The notes beneath the pieces are model-generated. The model was not told the DNA's origin and did no database searches. It saw nothing but the letters and a program-made list of their open reading frames with translations. Shown in pieces: positions 1 to 6,635 of a DNA stretch of 12,103 nt. This DNA comes from an uncultured Rhodanobacteraceae bacterium (lineage in GTDB: Bacteria > Pseudomonadota > Gammaproteobacteria > Xanthomonadales > Rhodanobacteraceae). The position numbers and the translations under genes are program-made. How positions within the stretch are numbered: position 1 is the stretch's first letter; every line of letters begins with the position of its first letter. Location of the stretch: contig CALFNI010000298.1 in NCBI GenBank assembly GCA_937902695.1, positions 1 to 12,103 of the forward strand, read 5' to 3'.

Positions 1-1571
1 ATTTCTCGCTGCGTCATCCGCGCGTGATGGCGCTGCAGCCGCTGGTGCTCGTCGTGATCACGTTTTTTCTCGCCGGCGCGGTCTCCAAGACCCTTTTCCC
101 GCAGCAGGACACCGGCATGCTGCAGGGCCGCACCAGCGCGAGCGCGGACGTATCGCCCGATCGCATGTCGGCCGCGCAGCAGAAGCTCGCCGCGCTGGTC
201 ATGAAGGATCCGGCGGTGCTGAGCGTCGGCTCGCGTCTTGGCGGCGGCTACGGATCGGGCGGCGGCGCCAGCGGCCAGCTGTACGTGAGCCTCAAGCCGC
301 TGTCGGAACGCCACGGCGAATCGACGTTCGCGGTCATGACGCGGCTCAACAGGACCGCGGGGAGCATCCCGGATATCCAGTTGCGCCTCCGTCCCGTGCA
401 GGATCTGCCGAGCGGCGGCGGTCCGGGCGGCGGTGGCGGCGGCCAGTATCAGGTCGCGCTGAAGGGCGATGACCTCGGCGAGCTGCAGACGTGGCTGCCC
501 AAGCTCGTCGATGCATTGAAGAAGGTGCCGCAGCTGCGCGACGTCGGCAGCGATATCGACGAAGCGGGCATGCGCCAGCAGATCGTCGTCGATCGCGACG
601 CGGCTTCCCGGCTCGGCATCAGCGTCGCCGCGGTCGACAGCGCGCTCTACGACGCGTTCGGCCAGCGCCAGATCTCGACGATCTACTCCGACATCAACCA
701 GTTCAAGGTGGTCGTCAGCGCGCTGCCGAACCAGGCCGCGAGCCCGCAGTCGCTGGAACGGATCTACGTGCGCTCCACGAACGGCGCGATGGTGCCGATC
801 ACGGCGGTTGCGCGCATGGAGGACACGGTGGCGCCGAGCGAGATCGATCACGACTCGCAGTTTCCGACCATGAGCCTCAGCTTCAACCTCGCGCCCGGCG
901 CGACGCTCGGCCAGGCGCAGCTGATCATCCAGAACACGATCTCCGGCATGCGCATGCCGGGCGACATCCGGCTCGACTTCACCGGCGACTTCCGCCGCTT
1001 CCAGCAGCAGTCCGGCGACATGCTGCTGCTGATACTCGGCGCGATCGTGACGGTCTACATCGTGCTCGGAATGCTCTACGAGAGCCTCATCCATCCGGTC
1101 ACGATCCTCTCCACGCTGCCGAGCGCGGGCGTCGGCGCGCTACTCGCGATGCTGTTGACCGGCACCGAGCTTTCGGTCGTCTCCGAGATCGCGATCGTGC
1201 TCCTGATCGGCATCGTCAAGAAGAACGCGATCATGATGATCGACTTCGCGCTGGTCGCCGAGCGCGAGCGCGGGCTCGCGCCGTTCGATGCGATCCGCGA
1301 GGCGTGCCTCGTCCGCTTCCGGCCGATCATGATGACGTCGATGGTCGCGATCTTCGGCGCGCTGCCGCTCGCGATCGGCTTCGGCACCGGTGCCGAGCTC
1401 CGCCAGCCGCTCGGCATCGCGATGATCGGCGGCCTGATCGTCTCGCAGAGCCTGACGCTGCTGTCGACGCCGGCGATCTATCTCGTCTTCGCGCGCTGGT
1501 CCGCGCGCGGGCGCGAACGGCGACGGCTGCGCCGCGAGCAACGGCTCGCGGCGCGCGCCGCGCCCGCCTGA
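1..1571 (+). CDS. RND multidrug efflux permease, MdtB/MdtC-like, C-terminal half (5' end outside window)
   Basis: This is an inner-membrane RND pump subunit that uses the proton gradient to drive drugs out through a periplasmic adaptor and an outer-membrane channel. The reading frame is open to the left edge (visible residues begin FSLRHPR), so the GTG/ATG at 24-29 is internal. About 522 residues are visible, against roughly 1030 for the family. They start at TM7 (about 30-96), run through the second periplasmic porter/docking domain (about 100-1010), and end with TM8-12 (about 1020-1500). The stretch at 1209-1253, encoding GIVKKNAIMMIDFAL, and the following RFRPIMMTS and GAELRQPLG motifs closely resemble E. 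coli MdtB/MdtC as I remember them. The C-terminus is an Arg/Ala-rich cytoplasmic tail. The proton-relay residues of TM4 lie outside the window. A glycine-rich segment at about 410-446 is unusual. The stop TGA is at 1569-1571. Partner genes (adaptor, second permease) would lie to the left. Confidence 0.95.
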   Translation, partial: FSLRHPRVMALQPLVLVVITFFLAGAVSKTLFPQQDTGMLQGRTSASADVSPDRMSAAQQKLAALVMKDPAVLSVGSRLGGGYGSGGGASGQLYVSLKPLSERHGESTFAVMTRLNRTAGSIPDIQLRLRPVQDLPSGGGPGGGGGGQYQVALKGDDLGELQTWLPKLVDALKKVPQLRDVGSDIDEAGMRQQIVVDRDAASRLGISVAAVDSALYDAFGQRQISTIYSDINQFKVVVSALPNQAASPQSLERIYVRSTNGAMVPITAVARMEDTVAPSEIDHDSQFPTMSLSFNLAPGATLGQAQLIIQNTISGMRMPGDIRLDFTGDFRRFQQQSGDMLLLILGAIVTVYIVLGMLYESLIHPVTILSTLPSAGVGALLAMLLTGTELSVVSEIAIVLLIGIVKKNAIMMIDFALVAERERGLAPFDAIREACLVRFRPIMMTSMVAIFGALPLAIGFGTGAELRQPLGIAMIGGLIVSQSLTLLSTPAIYLVFARWSARGRERRRLRREQRLAARAAPA

Positions 1572-1576
1572 TGCCG

Positions 1577-1605
1577 GGGCGGGCATCGTGCCGCGACGCC
1601 CGCCC
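1577..1605. terminator. GC-rich hairpin between convergent genes, possible bidirectional terminator
   Basis: GGGCGGGC (1577-1584) pairs perfectly with GCCCGCCC (1598-1605). An A/C mismatch follows inward, then TCG/CGA pairs around a 5-nt loop. It starts 6 bp after the RND stop and ends 9 bp before the stop of the convergent gene at 1614. There is no T-tract on either strand, so intrinsic termination is uncertain. Confidence 0.5.
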
Positions 1606-1613
1606 GATGCCGC

Positions 1614-2558
1614 TCAGTGCAACTTCGAGAGCGCCTGCTTCAACGCGGGCAGCATCGCTTCGATGTCGTCGACGCGCACGGCCTTGCCGTCGACTGCAGG
1701 CCGCGTCGCGGCGCGCGCGGACGTCGCGACTTTCATCGCCTCGATGCTGTCCATGTCGGCGGCGGCGCCCGGCGCCGACGCCGGCGCATCCGAAGGTCCC
1801 GTCAGGCGGCGTCCGAACATCGTGAGGCCGTTCGTCGGGAAGGCGTCGGTCTTGAGGAACGCGGCCGACCAGCCGACCCAGTCGTTGACGCGAAGCTCGA
1901 ACACGTAGAGATCGTAATAGCTCGTCGAGGCATCGAGCAGGAAGAACACGCGTCCGTCCGACTGGCGGCCGCCGACGAGCACGCGCTCGTTGCCGCCGTC
2001 GACGCGCACGCCGTAGAACGCTTCGGGAATCGAACCGCAATCGCTGAGCGTGCAGCGGCCGTATACATTGACGACGTCGCCGAAGTAGATGCCGAGCCCG
2101 CCGTATGTCGCGTACCAGACGCCGCTCATCAGCGAATCGGCATTGCCGCTGTAGCCGTAGAGGAAGCGTTCGAGGTGCGACGTGTGCCCGTTGTAGATGA
2201 AGGTCGCCGTCGTGAAGCTGGTGAACTGGAATGTCACCGGGCCCTTGTCGGCGATCGAGCCGATCGGCGAGAACGGACTTCCGATCCAGGGCCCCGAGGT
2301 CACCTGCAAGAGGTGCGCGCCGTCGATCTGGTGCGTCGTCCCGTTCCATTCGCCCTGGATCACGTAGAACGAGGGCGAGCCGTCGGTGTCGTAGTTGTAG
2401 ATTGCGACGAACATCAGGTCGTCCTGCGTCTCGACGGCGTAGCCGCGGCCGTTTTCGCTGGGATCCCAGTAGATGCCGTCGACCGGCGGCGCACTCGCGC
2501 CCCATGCCGACGCGCAGACGAGCAGCAATAGCAACGCCACGAAGCGTTTCATGAACAT
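1614..2558 (-). CDS. Secreted protein of unknown function with signal peptide (314 aa)
   Basis: I do not recognise a named family. The protein starts MFMKRFVALLLLLVCASAWG, a clear Sec signal peptide with likely cleavage near residues 20-23. The mature part is rich in aromatic and beta-forming residues. It opens with GIYWDPSENGRGYAVE (about 28-43), which resembles the 'G-x-W-x-(N/D)-P-x-x-S/N-G-x-G' opening of poorly characterised exported beta proteins common in Xanthomonadales and other proteobacteria. That likeness is from memory, not a search. C169 and C174 could form a disulphide in the periplasm. After about residue 250 a Pro/Ala-rich linker leads to a C-terminal amphipathic helix (about 295-313, DDIEAMLPALKQALSKL). 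An earlier DMDSIEAMK segment (269-276) partly repeats it. The start is set by an AAGGGGAGA ribosome site 6-7 nt upstream; the frame stays open further upstream but without a signal sequence. It lies 209 bp downstream of lpxO and probably has its own promoter. Confidence 0.78.
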   Translation of the reverse strand: MFMKRFVALLLLLVCASAWGASAPPVDGIYWDPSENGRGYAVETQDDLMFVAIYNYDTDGSPSFYVIQGEWNGTTHQIDGAHLLQVTSGPWIGSPFSPIGSIADKGPVTFQFTSFTTATFIYNGHTSHLERFLYGYSGNADSLMSGVWYATYGGLGIYFGDVVNVYGRCTLSDCGSIPEAFYGVRVDGGNERVLVGGRQSDGRVFFLLDASTSYYDLYVFELRVNDWVGWSAAFLKTDAFPTNGLTMFGRRLTGPSDAPASAPGAAADMDSIEAMKVATSARAATRPAVDGKAVRVDDIEAMLPALKQALSKLH

Positions 2559-2564
2559 GTTCGT

Positions 2565-2573
2565 TCTCCCCTT
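2565..2573 (-). promoter_or_regulatory. Strong ribosome binding site fixing the start of the secreted protein
   Basis: Read on the minus strand, AAGGGGAGA precedes the ATG at 2558, with GGAG at 2569-2566 and a 7-nt spacer. A second ATG two codons later (2552) is less well spaced. This site rejects the much longer open frame that runs upstream through lpxO. Confidence 0.7.
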
Positions 2574-2652
2574 TCCCCGGCGAGCGCGTTGCGCGCTTCG
2601 CCATCCGCCGGGCGGACCGGGAAACACTAGCGCGCCGCGGCGTCCGCGATCA

Positions 2653-2658
2653 AGTATA
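2653..2658 (-). promoter_or_regulatory. Candidate -10 box upstream of the secreted-protein gene
   Basis: The minus strand reads TATACT here (5 of 6 to TATAAT), in a short AT-rich island inside otherwise GC-rich sequence about 95 nt upstream of the start at 2558. I see no good -35 hexamer at 16-18 nt, so this is a weak promoter call. Confidence 0.3.
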
Positions 2659-2693
2659 GGTTTTGACTTCGCGCGCCGGTGCGTCGGGATGAT

Positions 2694-2723
2694 GCGAGAG
2701 CCCGGTCCCCATCGGCCTCTCGC
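2694..2723 (-). terminator. Hairpin downstream of lpxO, possible terminator
   Basis: GCGAGAG (2694-2700) pairs with CTCTCGC (2717-2723), and an inner CCG/CGG pairs after one mismatch. It lies about 45 nt past the lpxO stop on the minus strand. No T-run follows, so it may be only an RNA 3'-end stabiliser or a chance fold. Confidence 0.3.
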
Positions 2724-2767
2724 GCCGAGGGTGCGAGTGCGGGCCTGGGCGACGGGTCGCGCCGCGA

Positions 2768-3667
2768 CTACGGCCAGAGGATCGCCAGCAGCACGAGCGC
2801 GATCAGCGAGAACTTGATCGTGTAGTAGAGCTTCTTGCGCGTCTTGCGGACGCGCTTGGCGTATAGGCGCACCGTGTAGAACACGCCGAACGCGCGGTTC
2901 AGCGCGCCGGTGCGATCGCCTTGCATGTTGGGCGAGGCCGCCGACGCGATGAAGCGTCGCGCGACGAAGCGATTGAGCGCCGTCGCCCAGCGGTATTTCA
3001 TCGGGCGCTCGATGTCGCAGAAAAGGATGATGCGATCGTGCCCGGTCGCGTTCTCCGCGCGGTGGATGAACGTCTCGTCGAAGACGACGGCCTCGCCGTC
3101 GCGCCAGCTGTAACGGCGGCCGTCCACTTCGATGTAGCAGCGGTCGTCGCCCGGCGTCACGAGCCCGAGGTGATAGCGCAGCGATCCCGCGTACGGATCG
3201 CGGTGCTTGCGCAGGTGTCCGCCCGGCGGCAGCTCGGCGAACATCGCGGCCTTGACGCTCGGAATGGCGTCGAGGAGCCCCGTCGTCGCGGGACACAGCG
3301 CGCGTGCCGAGGGATGCGCGTCGTCGTACCACTTGAGATAGAAGCGCTTCCAGCCGCGGCGGAAGAACGAGTTGAAGCCGACGTCGTCGTACCGGTCCGA
3401 CGCGCGGATGCGTTGCGCTTCCCGCAGCGCCAGCGCTTCGGCACGGATCGTCCGCCACTGCGACGCCAGCGGCGCAAGCTCGGGAAAGAGCTCGACCGGC
3501 GCGTACGGCCGCGCATCGACGCGCGAGCACGCGTAGAGCAGCACGTTGAGCGGCGCGAGGAATGTCGAATGGTCCGTCAGCTGCCGCCACGGCCGTAGCC
3601 GCACGCGTCCGCGCAGGTGGACGTACACGCCCGGCACGATGCAGAGGAGGAAGATCGCGTACTTCAC
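2768..3667 (-). CDS. lpxO: Lipid A 2-hydroxylase, Fe(II)/2-oxoglutarate aspartyl/asparaginyl beta-hydroxylase family
   Basis: LpxO uses O2, Fe(II) and 2-oxoglutarate to hydroxylate C2 of a secondary acyl chain of lipid A at the cytoplasmic face of the inner membrane. The 299-residue product matches the roughly 302-residue Salmonella LpxO almost end to end. Shared blocks, compared from memory, include the N-terminal membrane segment (2-17), YDDVGFNSFFRRGWKRFYLKW (93-113), AAMFAELPPG (140-149) and the terminal membrane segment (284-298). The iron-binding set is visible as H155-x-D157 (KHRDPYAGSLRYHLGL) and H202 (FDETFIHRAEN), and R212 in the DRIILFCD strand probably binds 2-oxoglutarate. I chose the GTG at 3667 because family homology begins there. 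An AGGAG lies 18 nt upstream, too far to be ideal, and further upstream codons have no homology. The gene begins 41 bp after the GGDEF-EAL stop on the same strand, so it may be co-transcribed. It may alter envelope permeability and recognition. Confidence 0.93.
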   Translation of the reverse strand: MKYAIFLLCIVPGVYVHLRGRVRLRPWRQLTDHSTFLAPLNVLLYACSRVDARPYAPVELFPELAPLASQWRTIRAEALALREAQRIRASDRYDDVGFNSFFRRGWKRFYLKWYDDAHPSARALCPATTGLLDAIPSVKAAMFAELPPGGHLRKHRDPYAGSLRYHLGLVTPGDDRCYIEVDGRRYSWRDGEAVVFDETFIHRAENATGHDRIILFCDIERPMKYRWATALNRFVARRFIASAASPNMQGDRTGALNRAFGVFYTVRLYAKRVRKTRKKLYYTIKFSLIALVLLAILWP

Positions 3668-3708
3668 CAGCGGCGAGCGTACCGGCTCCTGCGCGTTTCG
3701 CCCACACC

Positions 3709-5553
3709 TCAGCCCGTCTGCGTGCGGCCTTGCGGCGGCGTAAGCGGAATCGCCTCGACCGTCTCGAGCAGCGTGCGGATCTCGTCGGCCGGGAGCGGCT
3801 CGCTGATGAAATGGCCCTGCCCCTCGGTGCACCGCTGCAGCGCGAGCCACTGCAGCTGGCCTTCGGTCTCGATGCCTTCGGCCGCCGTCTTGAGCCCGAG
3901 GTCATGGGCGAGGGCGATCACGGCGCGGATGATCGCGGCCGAGTCGGCCTTGCGGCCGATGTCGCCGACGAACGACCTGTCGATCTTGATCTTGTCGACC
4001 GGAAACGCGCGCAGCGAGCGGAGCGAGGAATAGCCCGTGCCAAAATCGTCGAGCGACAGCTGGACGCCGGCCGCGCGGAGCTCGCGCAGCGCTTCGCGCG
4101 TAGCCGGGCTGTCGGCGAGCAGCGCGCTCTCGGTGATCTCGAGCTCGAGCCGCGACGCGGCGAGCCCGTTCCGCTTCAGCGCGCCGACGACGTCGAGCAC
4201 GAGCCCGGACTGTTTCAGCTGCAGCGGCGAGAGATTGACGGCGACGCGAACGTTGTGCGGCCAGGTGGCGGCCGCGGCGCACGCCTCGTTGAGCGCCCAT
4301 TCGCCGAGCACGCCGATGGCGCCCATTTCCTCGGCGATCGGAATGAACTCGGACGGCGACACGCTGCCGCGGACCGGATGGTTCCAGCGCAGCAGCGCCT
4401 CGACCGTGACGAGCGCGCCGGTTTCGAGCGCGGCGATCGGCTGGTAGGCGAGGCTGAACTCGCCGCCTGCGAGCGCGGCGCGAAGATCCTGCTTCAGCTT
4501 GCGGCGCAGCTGCATCGCGACATCCATCTCGGCCGCGAAGAAGCGGTAGACGCCGCCGCCCTGCCGCTTGGCGGAATCGAGCGCCATGTCGGCACGGCGC
4601 CAGAGCTCGTCGAAATCGACGAGCTGCGCCTCGGCGCTCGCGATGCCGATGCTCGCGCCCATCGTCGCCAGGTGGTCGTCGAGCTCGAACGGCGCTTCGA
4701 GCGCGGCGAGCACGCACTCGGCCTGCGCGACCGGTGCGCGGCCGTCGGCTGACACCTGCACGATTGCGAACTCGTCGCCGCCGAGCCGCGCGAGGAAGGC
4801 CGCGGCGCCGGTGCATGTCGCGAGCCGCTGCGCGACCGCGGCGAGCAGCTGGTCGCCGATGCGATGACCGAGCGTGTCGTTGATGCTCTTGAAGTGATCG
4901 AGGCCGACGTAGAGCAGGCTGACGCTCGATCCGCGCGCCGCGTTCGCGAGCATCACCGCCGCGCGATCCTGGAATTGCGCACGGTTCGGCAGGCCGGTCA
5001 GCGTGTCGTAATAGGCGAGCTCGTGGATGCGCGCGTGCGCCTCGTCGTGCTCGATCGCGCTCGCGCAGACGTGCACGCAGGTCTCGACAATCTGCCGCTC
5101 GACATCGGCGGGCCCGCGCCGCTCGCGGTAGTAGAACGCGAACGTGCCGACGATGCGGCCGTCGCGCGCGCGGATCGGGCTCGACCAGCAGGCGAGGAGG
5201 CCGAGCGCCACCGCGAGCGACCGGTAGTCCGTCCAGAGCGGATCGGTTTCGATGTCGCTGACTTCGACCGGCTCGCCGCGATAGACCGCCGTGCCGCACG
5301 AGCCCGCGCGCGGACCGGCCTTGAGCCCTTCGAGCAGCGCGCTATAGACCGGCGGCAGGCTCGGCCCCGCGAGGGGATGCACGCAGCCTTCGGTGTCCAC
5401 CGTCAGGATCGAGCAGAGCGCGGCCGGTGCGAGCTCTTCGGCGCGCTTGCAGATCAGGTTCGCGATCGTCGTCAGGGGTGCGCCGCGCGCGATCGTCTCC
5501 AGAATCTCGTTCTGGAGGCGCTGCAACAGCTCGACGGAGACAATGCCCGTCAT
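3709..5553 (-). CDS. GAF-GGDEF-EAL bifunctional cyclic-di-GMP turnover protein (614 aa)
   Basis: This is a soluble cytoplasmic signalling protein that could make c-di-GMP from GTP and hydrolyse it to pGpG. An N-terminal GAF sensor (about 10-165) carries SCGTAVYRGEPVEVSDI and ACWSSPIRARDGRIVGTFA, typical of GAF domains in hybrid kinases and cyclases. The GGDEF domain (about 175-340) has YYDTLTGLPNR, GLDHFKSINDTLGHRIGD and an intact GGDEF at 258-262. The expected RxxD inhibitory site five residues upstream is GAAA (249-252), so product feedback is probably lost. The EAL domain (about 350-600) keeps EAL (385-387), N440 of NLSP, E472 of EITES, DD502-503 of DDFGTGYSS, K523 of KIDRSF, E559 of AEGIE and Q579, so phosphodiesterase activity is expected. 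No transmembrane segment is present. The start ATG at 5553 has only a weak GGGTGG upstream. Which activity dominates cannot be read from sequence; the GAF ligand is unknown. Confidence 0.96.
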   Translation of the reverse strand: MTGIVSVELLQRLQNEILETIARGAPLTTIANLICKRAEELAPAALCSILTVDTEGCVHPLAGPSLPPVYSALLEGLKAGPRAGSCGTAVYRGEPVEVSDIETDPLWTDYRSLAVALGLLACWSSPIRARDGRIVGTFAFYYRERRGPADVERQIVETCVHVCASAIEHDEAHARIHELAYYDTLTGLPNRAQFQDRAAVMLANAARGSSVSLLYVGLDHFKSINDTLGHRIGDQLLAAVAQRLATCTGAAAFLARLGGDEFAIVQVSADGRAPVAQAECVLAALEAPFELDDHLATMGASIGIASAEAQLVDFDELWRRADMALDSAKRQGGGVYRFFAAEMDVAMQLRRKLKQDLRAALAGGEFSLAYQPIAALETGALVTVEALLRWNHPVRGSVSPSEFIPIAEEMGAIGVLGEWALNEACAAAATWPHNVRVAVNLSPLQLKQSGLVLDVVGALKRNGLAASRLELEITESALLADSPATREALRELRAAGVQLSLDDFGTGYSSLRSLRAFPVDKIKIDRSFVGDIGRKADSAAIIRAVIALAHDLGLKTAAEGIETEGQLQWLALQRCTEGQGHFISEPLPADEIRTLLETVEAIPLTPPQGRTQTG

Positions 5554-5759
5554 GTGCCACCCGGAGAAACCGCCCGATCACCGCGCGATTCCGCGCGCGG
5601 TCCGCCTGCCGATCCCGCGCGCAGCCGACGGGCTTCGCACGCCGCGCTTGCAGGCGCTCCATCCGCGGACGGAGCGCTTGCATCATAACGACTGTCGCGC
5701 CGCCGGGACCACCGCAAAACCGCCTGGATCTGCAGCGCGCGCGGCAAGCCGCGGCGCGC
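5554..5759 (-). promoter_or_regulatory. Leader of the GGDEF-EAL gene with nested direct and inverted repeats
   Basis: This 206-bp gap holds the 5' region of the GGDEF-EAL gene. GCGCTCC (5654-5660) and GGAGCGC (5671-5677) form an inverted repeat around TCCGCGGA. The 9-mer GCGCTTGCA occurs directly repeated at 5644-5652 and 5674-5682. The only AT-rich point is ATCATA at 5682-5687, which reads TATGAT on the minus strand and could be a -10 box (5 of 6). No matching -35 is evident. Confidence 0.35.
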
Positions 5760-6428
5760 TCACTTCTGGCCGCGCATGCCCTGATTGCCGCGGCCGTGCG
5801 TGAACTCGCCCTGGCCGTAGGTTGCCTCGACGCCGGGGGATGAGCCTGCGGGCTTCGCATCCGACGGCTCGCCGGACGGCTGCACGACGGCGCCGACCCC
5901 ATCGTGCGCGCGGCCCGTGAATGCGTTCGCCGCGGGGTACGCCGGTCCCTGCTTCACGCGCTGCTGCTTGGCTTCGAGGATTTCGCGGAAGTGCTGGCGC
6001 GCGACATCGGCGGCCGCCTGCCTCGGCGATCCGGTTTTCTTCGGCGCCGTGGGCCGCCGTTTCGCCGGCGCCTTCGGCGGCGCGGCTGGCCTCGCGGCCG
6101 CAGCCGGCGCGCGACCTGCGGATTTTGCCGGTGCCGGTTTTGCTGGGGCTTGCTTTGCGGGCGACGGTTTGGCGGCCGACTTCGAACGCGTCGCCGCCGA
6201 TGCCGCCGATTTCTTCGGCGCGGCCTTGCTCGCCGGGCGCCTCGTCGCTGCCTTCTTCGCGGTCTTCCGTGCGCCGGCCTTCTTCGCGACTTTCTTCGCA
6301 ACTTTCTTCGCGACTTTCTTCGCGGCTTTCTTCGCGGCTTTCTTCGCGGCGGGCTTGCGCCGCGCGGCCGGGCGCCTGGTCTTCGCGGCTTTACCTGCGG
6401 TTTTCCGCTTGCGTGTCGTGGGGCTCAT
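5760..6428 (-). CDS. Lysine/alanine/proline-rich histone H1-like protein with conserved C-terminal tail (222 aa)
   Basis: This is probably a nucleoid-associated, DNA-binding protein. Residues 1-135 are very basic and low in complexity, dominated by K, R, A and P. A run of AAKK/VAKK tetrapeptides at about 27-51 resembles the C-terminal domain of eukaryotic histone H1 and bacterial H1-like proteins such as AlgP. A PAKQAPAKPAPAK segment follows. Residues 136-222 differ: a short helix (about 137-160, RQAAADVARQHFREILEAKQ) is followed by QGPAYPAANAFTG and a Gly-rich end, GRGNQGMRGQK. A tail ending in NQG(M/K)R occurs in other proteobacterial H1-like proteins as I recall. The start ATG at 6428 is set by GGAG with 7-nt spacing; the upstream extension of the frame lacks the KA-rich bias. 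The gene is divergent from the flavin-binding gene to the right and lies 206 bp from the GGDEF-EAL gene. Confidence 0.85.
   Translation of the reverse strand: MSPTTRKRKTAGKAAKTRRPAARRKPAAKKAAKKAAKKVAKKVAKKVAKKAGARKTAKKAATRRPASKAAPKKSAASAATRSKSAAKPSPAKQAPAKPAPAKSAGRAPAAAARPAAPPKAPAKRRPTAPKKTGSPRQAAADVARQHFREILEAKQQRVKQGPAYPAANAFTGRAHDGVGAVVQPSGEPSDAKPAGSSPGVEATYGQGEFTHGRGNQGMRGQK
6280..6351 (-). repeat. Six 12-bp tandem units encoding (A/V)AKK repeats
   Basis: On the plus strand the unit TTCTTCGCGACT or TTCTTCGCGGCT recurs six times at 6280, 6292, 6304, 6316, 6328 and 6340, with only one or two base differences per unit. Each unit encodes one tetrapeptide of the basic tail. The near-identity at DNA level, including third positions, suggests recent expansion by slippage or recombination in whole 12-bp steps, which keeps the frame. 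Confidence 0.9.
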
Positions 6429-6435
6429 CAATCGT

Positions 6436-6439
6436 CTCC
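6436..6439 (-). promoter_or_regulatory. Ribosome binding site fixing the start of the histone-like protein
   Basis: The minus strand reads CGGAGAC, with GGAG 7 nt before the ATG at 6428. This decides against the longer open frame beginning at 6512. Confidence 0.65.
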
Positions 6440-6492
6440 GATCCGTCGGCGCGCGACGCGCCGGTGCGATGTCAGTAACAAGGCAAGGCTTT

Positions 6493-6533
6493 ACGCGGGC
6501 CAACCGTTGCAACGGCTAGCGTACAACCCGCGT
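6493..6533. promoter_or_regulatory. Nested inverted repeats in a divergent intergenic region, candidate operator
   Basis: A perfect 12-bp palindrome, CCGTTGCAACGG (6504-6515), lies inside an outer 7-bp inverted repeat, ACGCGGG (6493-6499) and CCCGCGT (6527-6533). The spacing is uneven (4 bp left, 11 bp right). It sits between the divergent histone-like and flavin-binding genes (intergenic 6429-6635), where a dimeric regulator could act on both. No regulator is identified and no convincing -35/-10 pair is visible nearby. Confidence 0.4.
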
Positions 6534-6635
6534 GTCGCGCCATCCATATGCGGAGACCTCCGCGGGACCGCGACTTCATCGCGCGTTAATGGCAGGAAGT
6601 CGATCGTCGTGCCCGAACCCCATGGCGCGCATTTC

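Noticed and set aside
24..29. GTG/ATG as a true start of the RND gene
   Set aside because: The frame remains open to the edge, and the protein begins at TM7 in the middle of a full-length RND permease.
1327..3905. Very long open frames on the minus strand (425 and 763 codons) spanning the RND gene end, the secreted protein and lpxO
   Set aside because: Only the part from 2558 to 1614 in one frame has a signal peptide, ribosome site and protein-like composition. The rest is Arg/Ala-rich shadow coding typical of GC-rich DNA.
3562..5688. Long plus-strand open frames opposite the GGDEF-EAL gene
   Set aside because: Their composition is the Arg/Glu/Asp/Ala bias of antisense reading of a GC-rich gene. 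The minus strand carries intact GAF, GGDEF and EAL motifs.
6280..6351. Possible CRISPR array
   Set aside because: The 12-bp units are contiguous with no spacers and lie within a coding frame giving AAKK repeats.
5904..6519. Plus-strand frames rich in F, A, R and L opposite the histone-like gene
   Set aside because: They are the antisense of the lysine codons (AAG read as CTT/TTC), which makes an artificial FFA repeat. The minus strand has a good ribosome site and expected composition.
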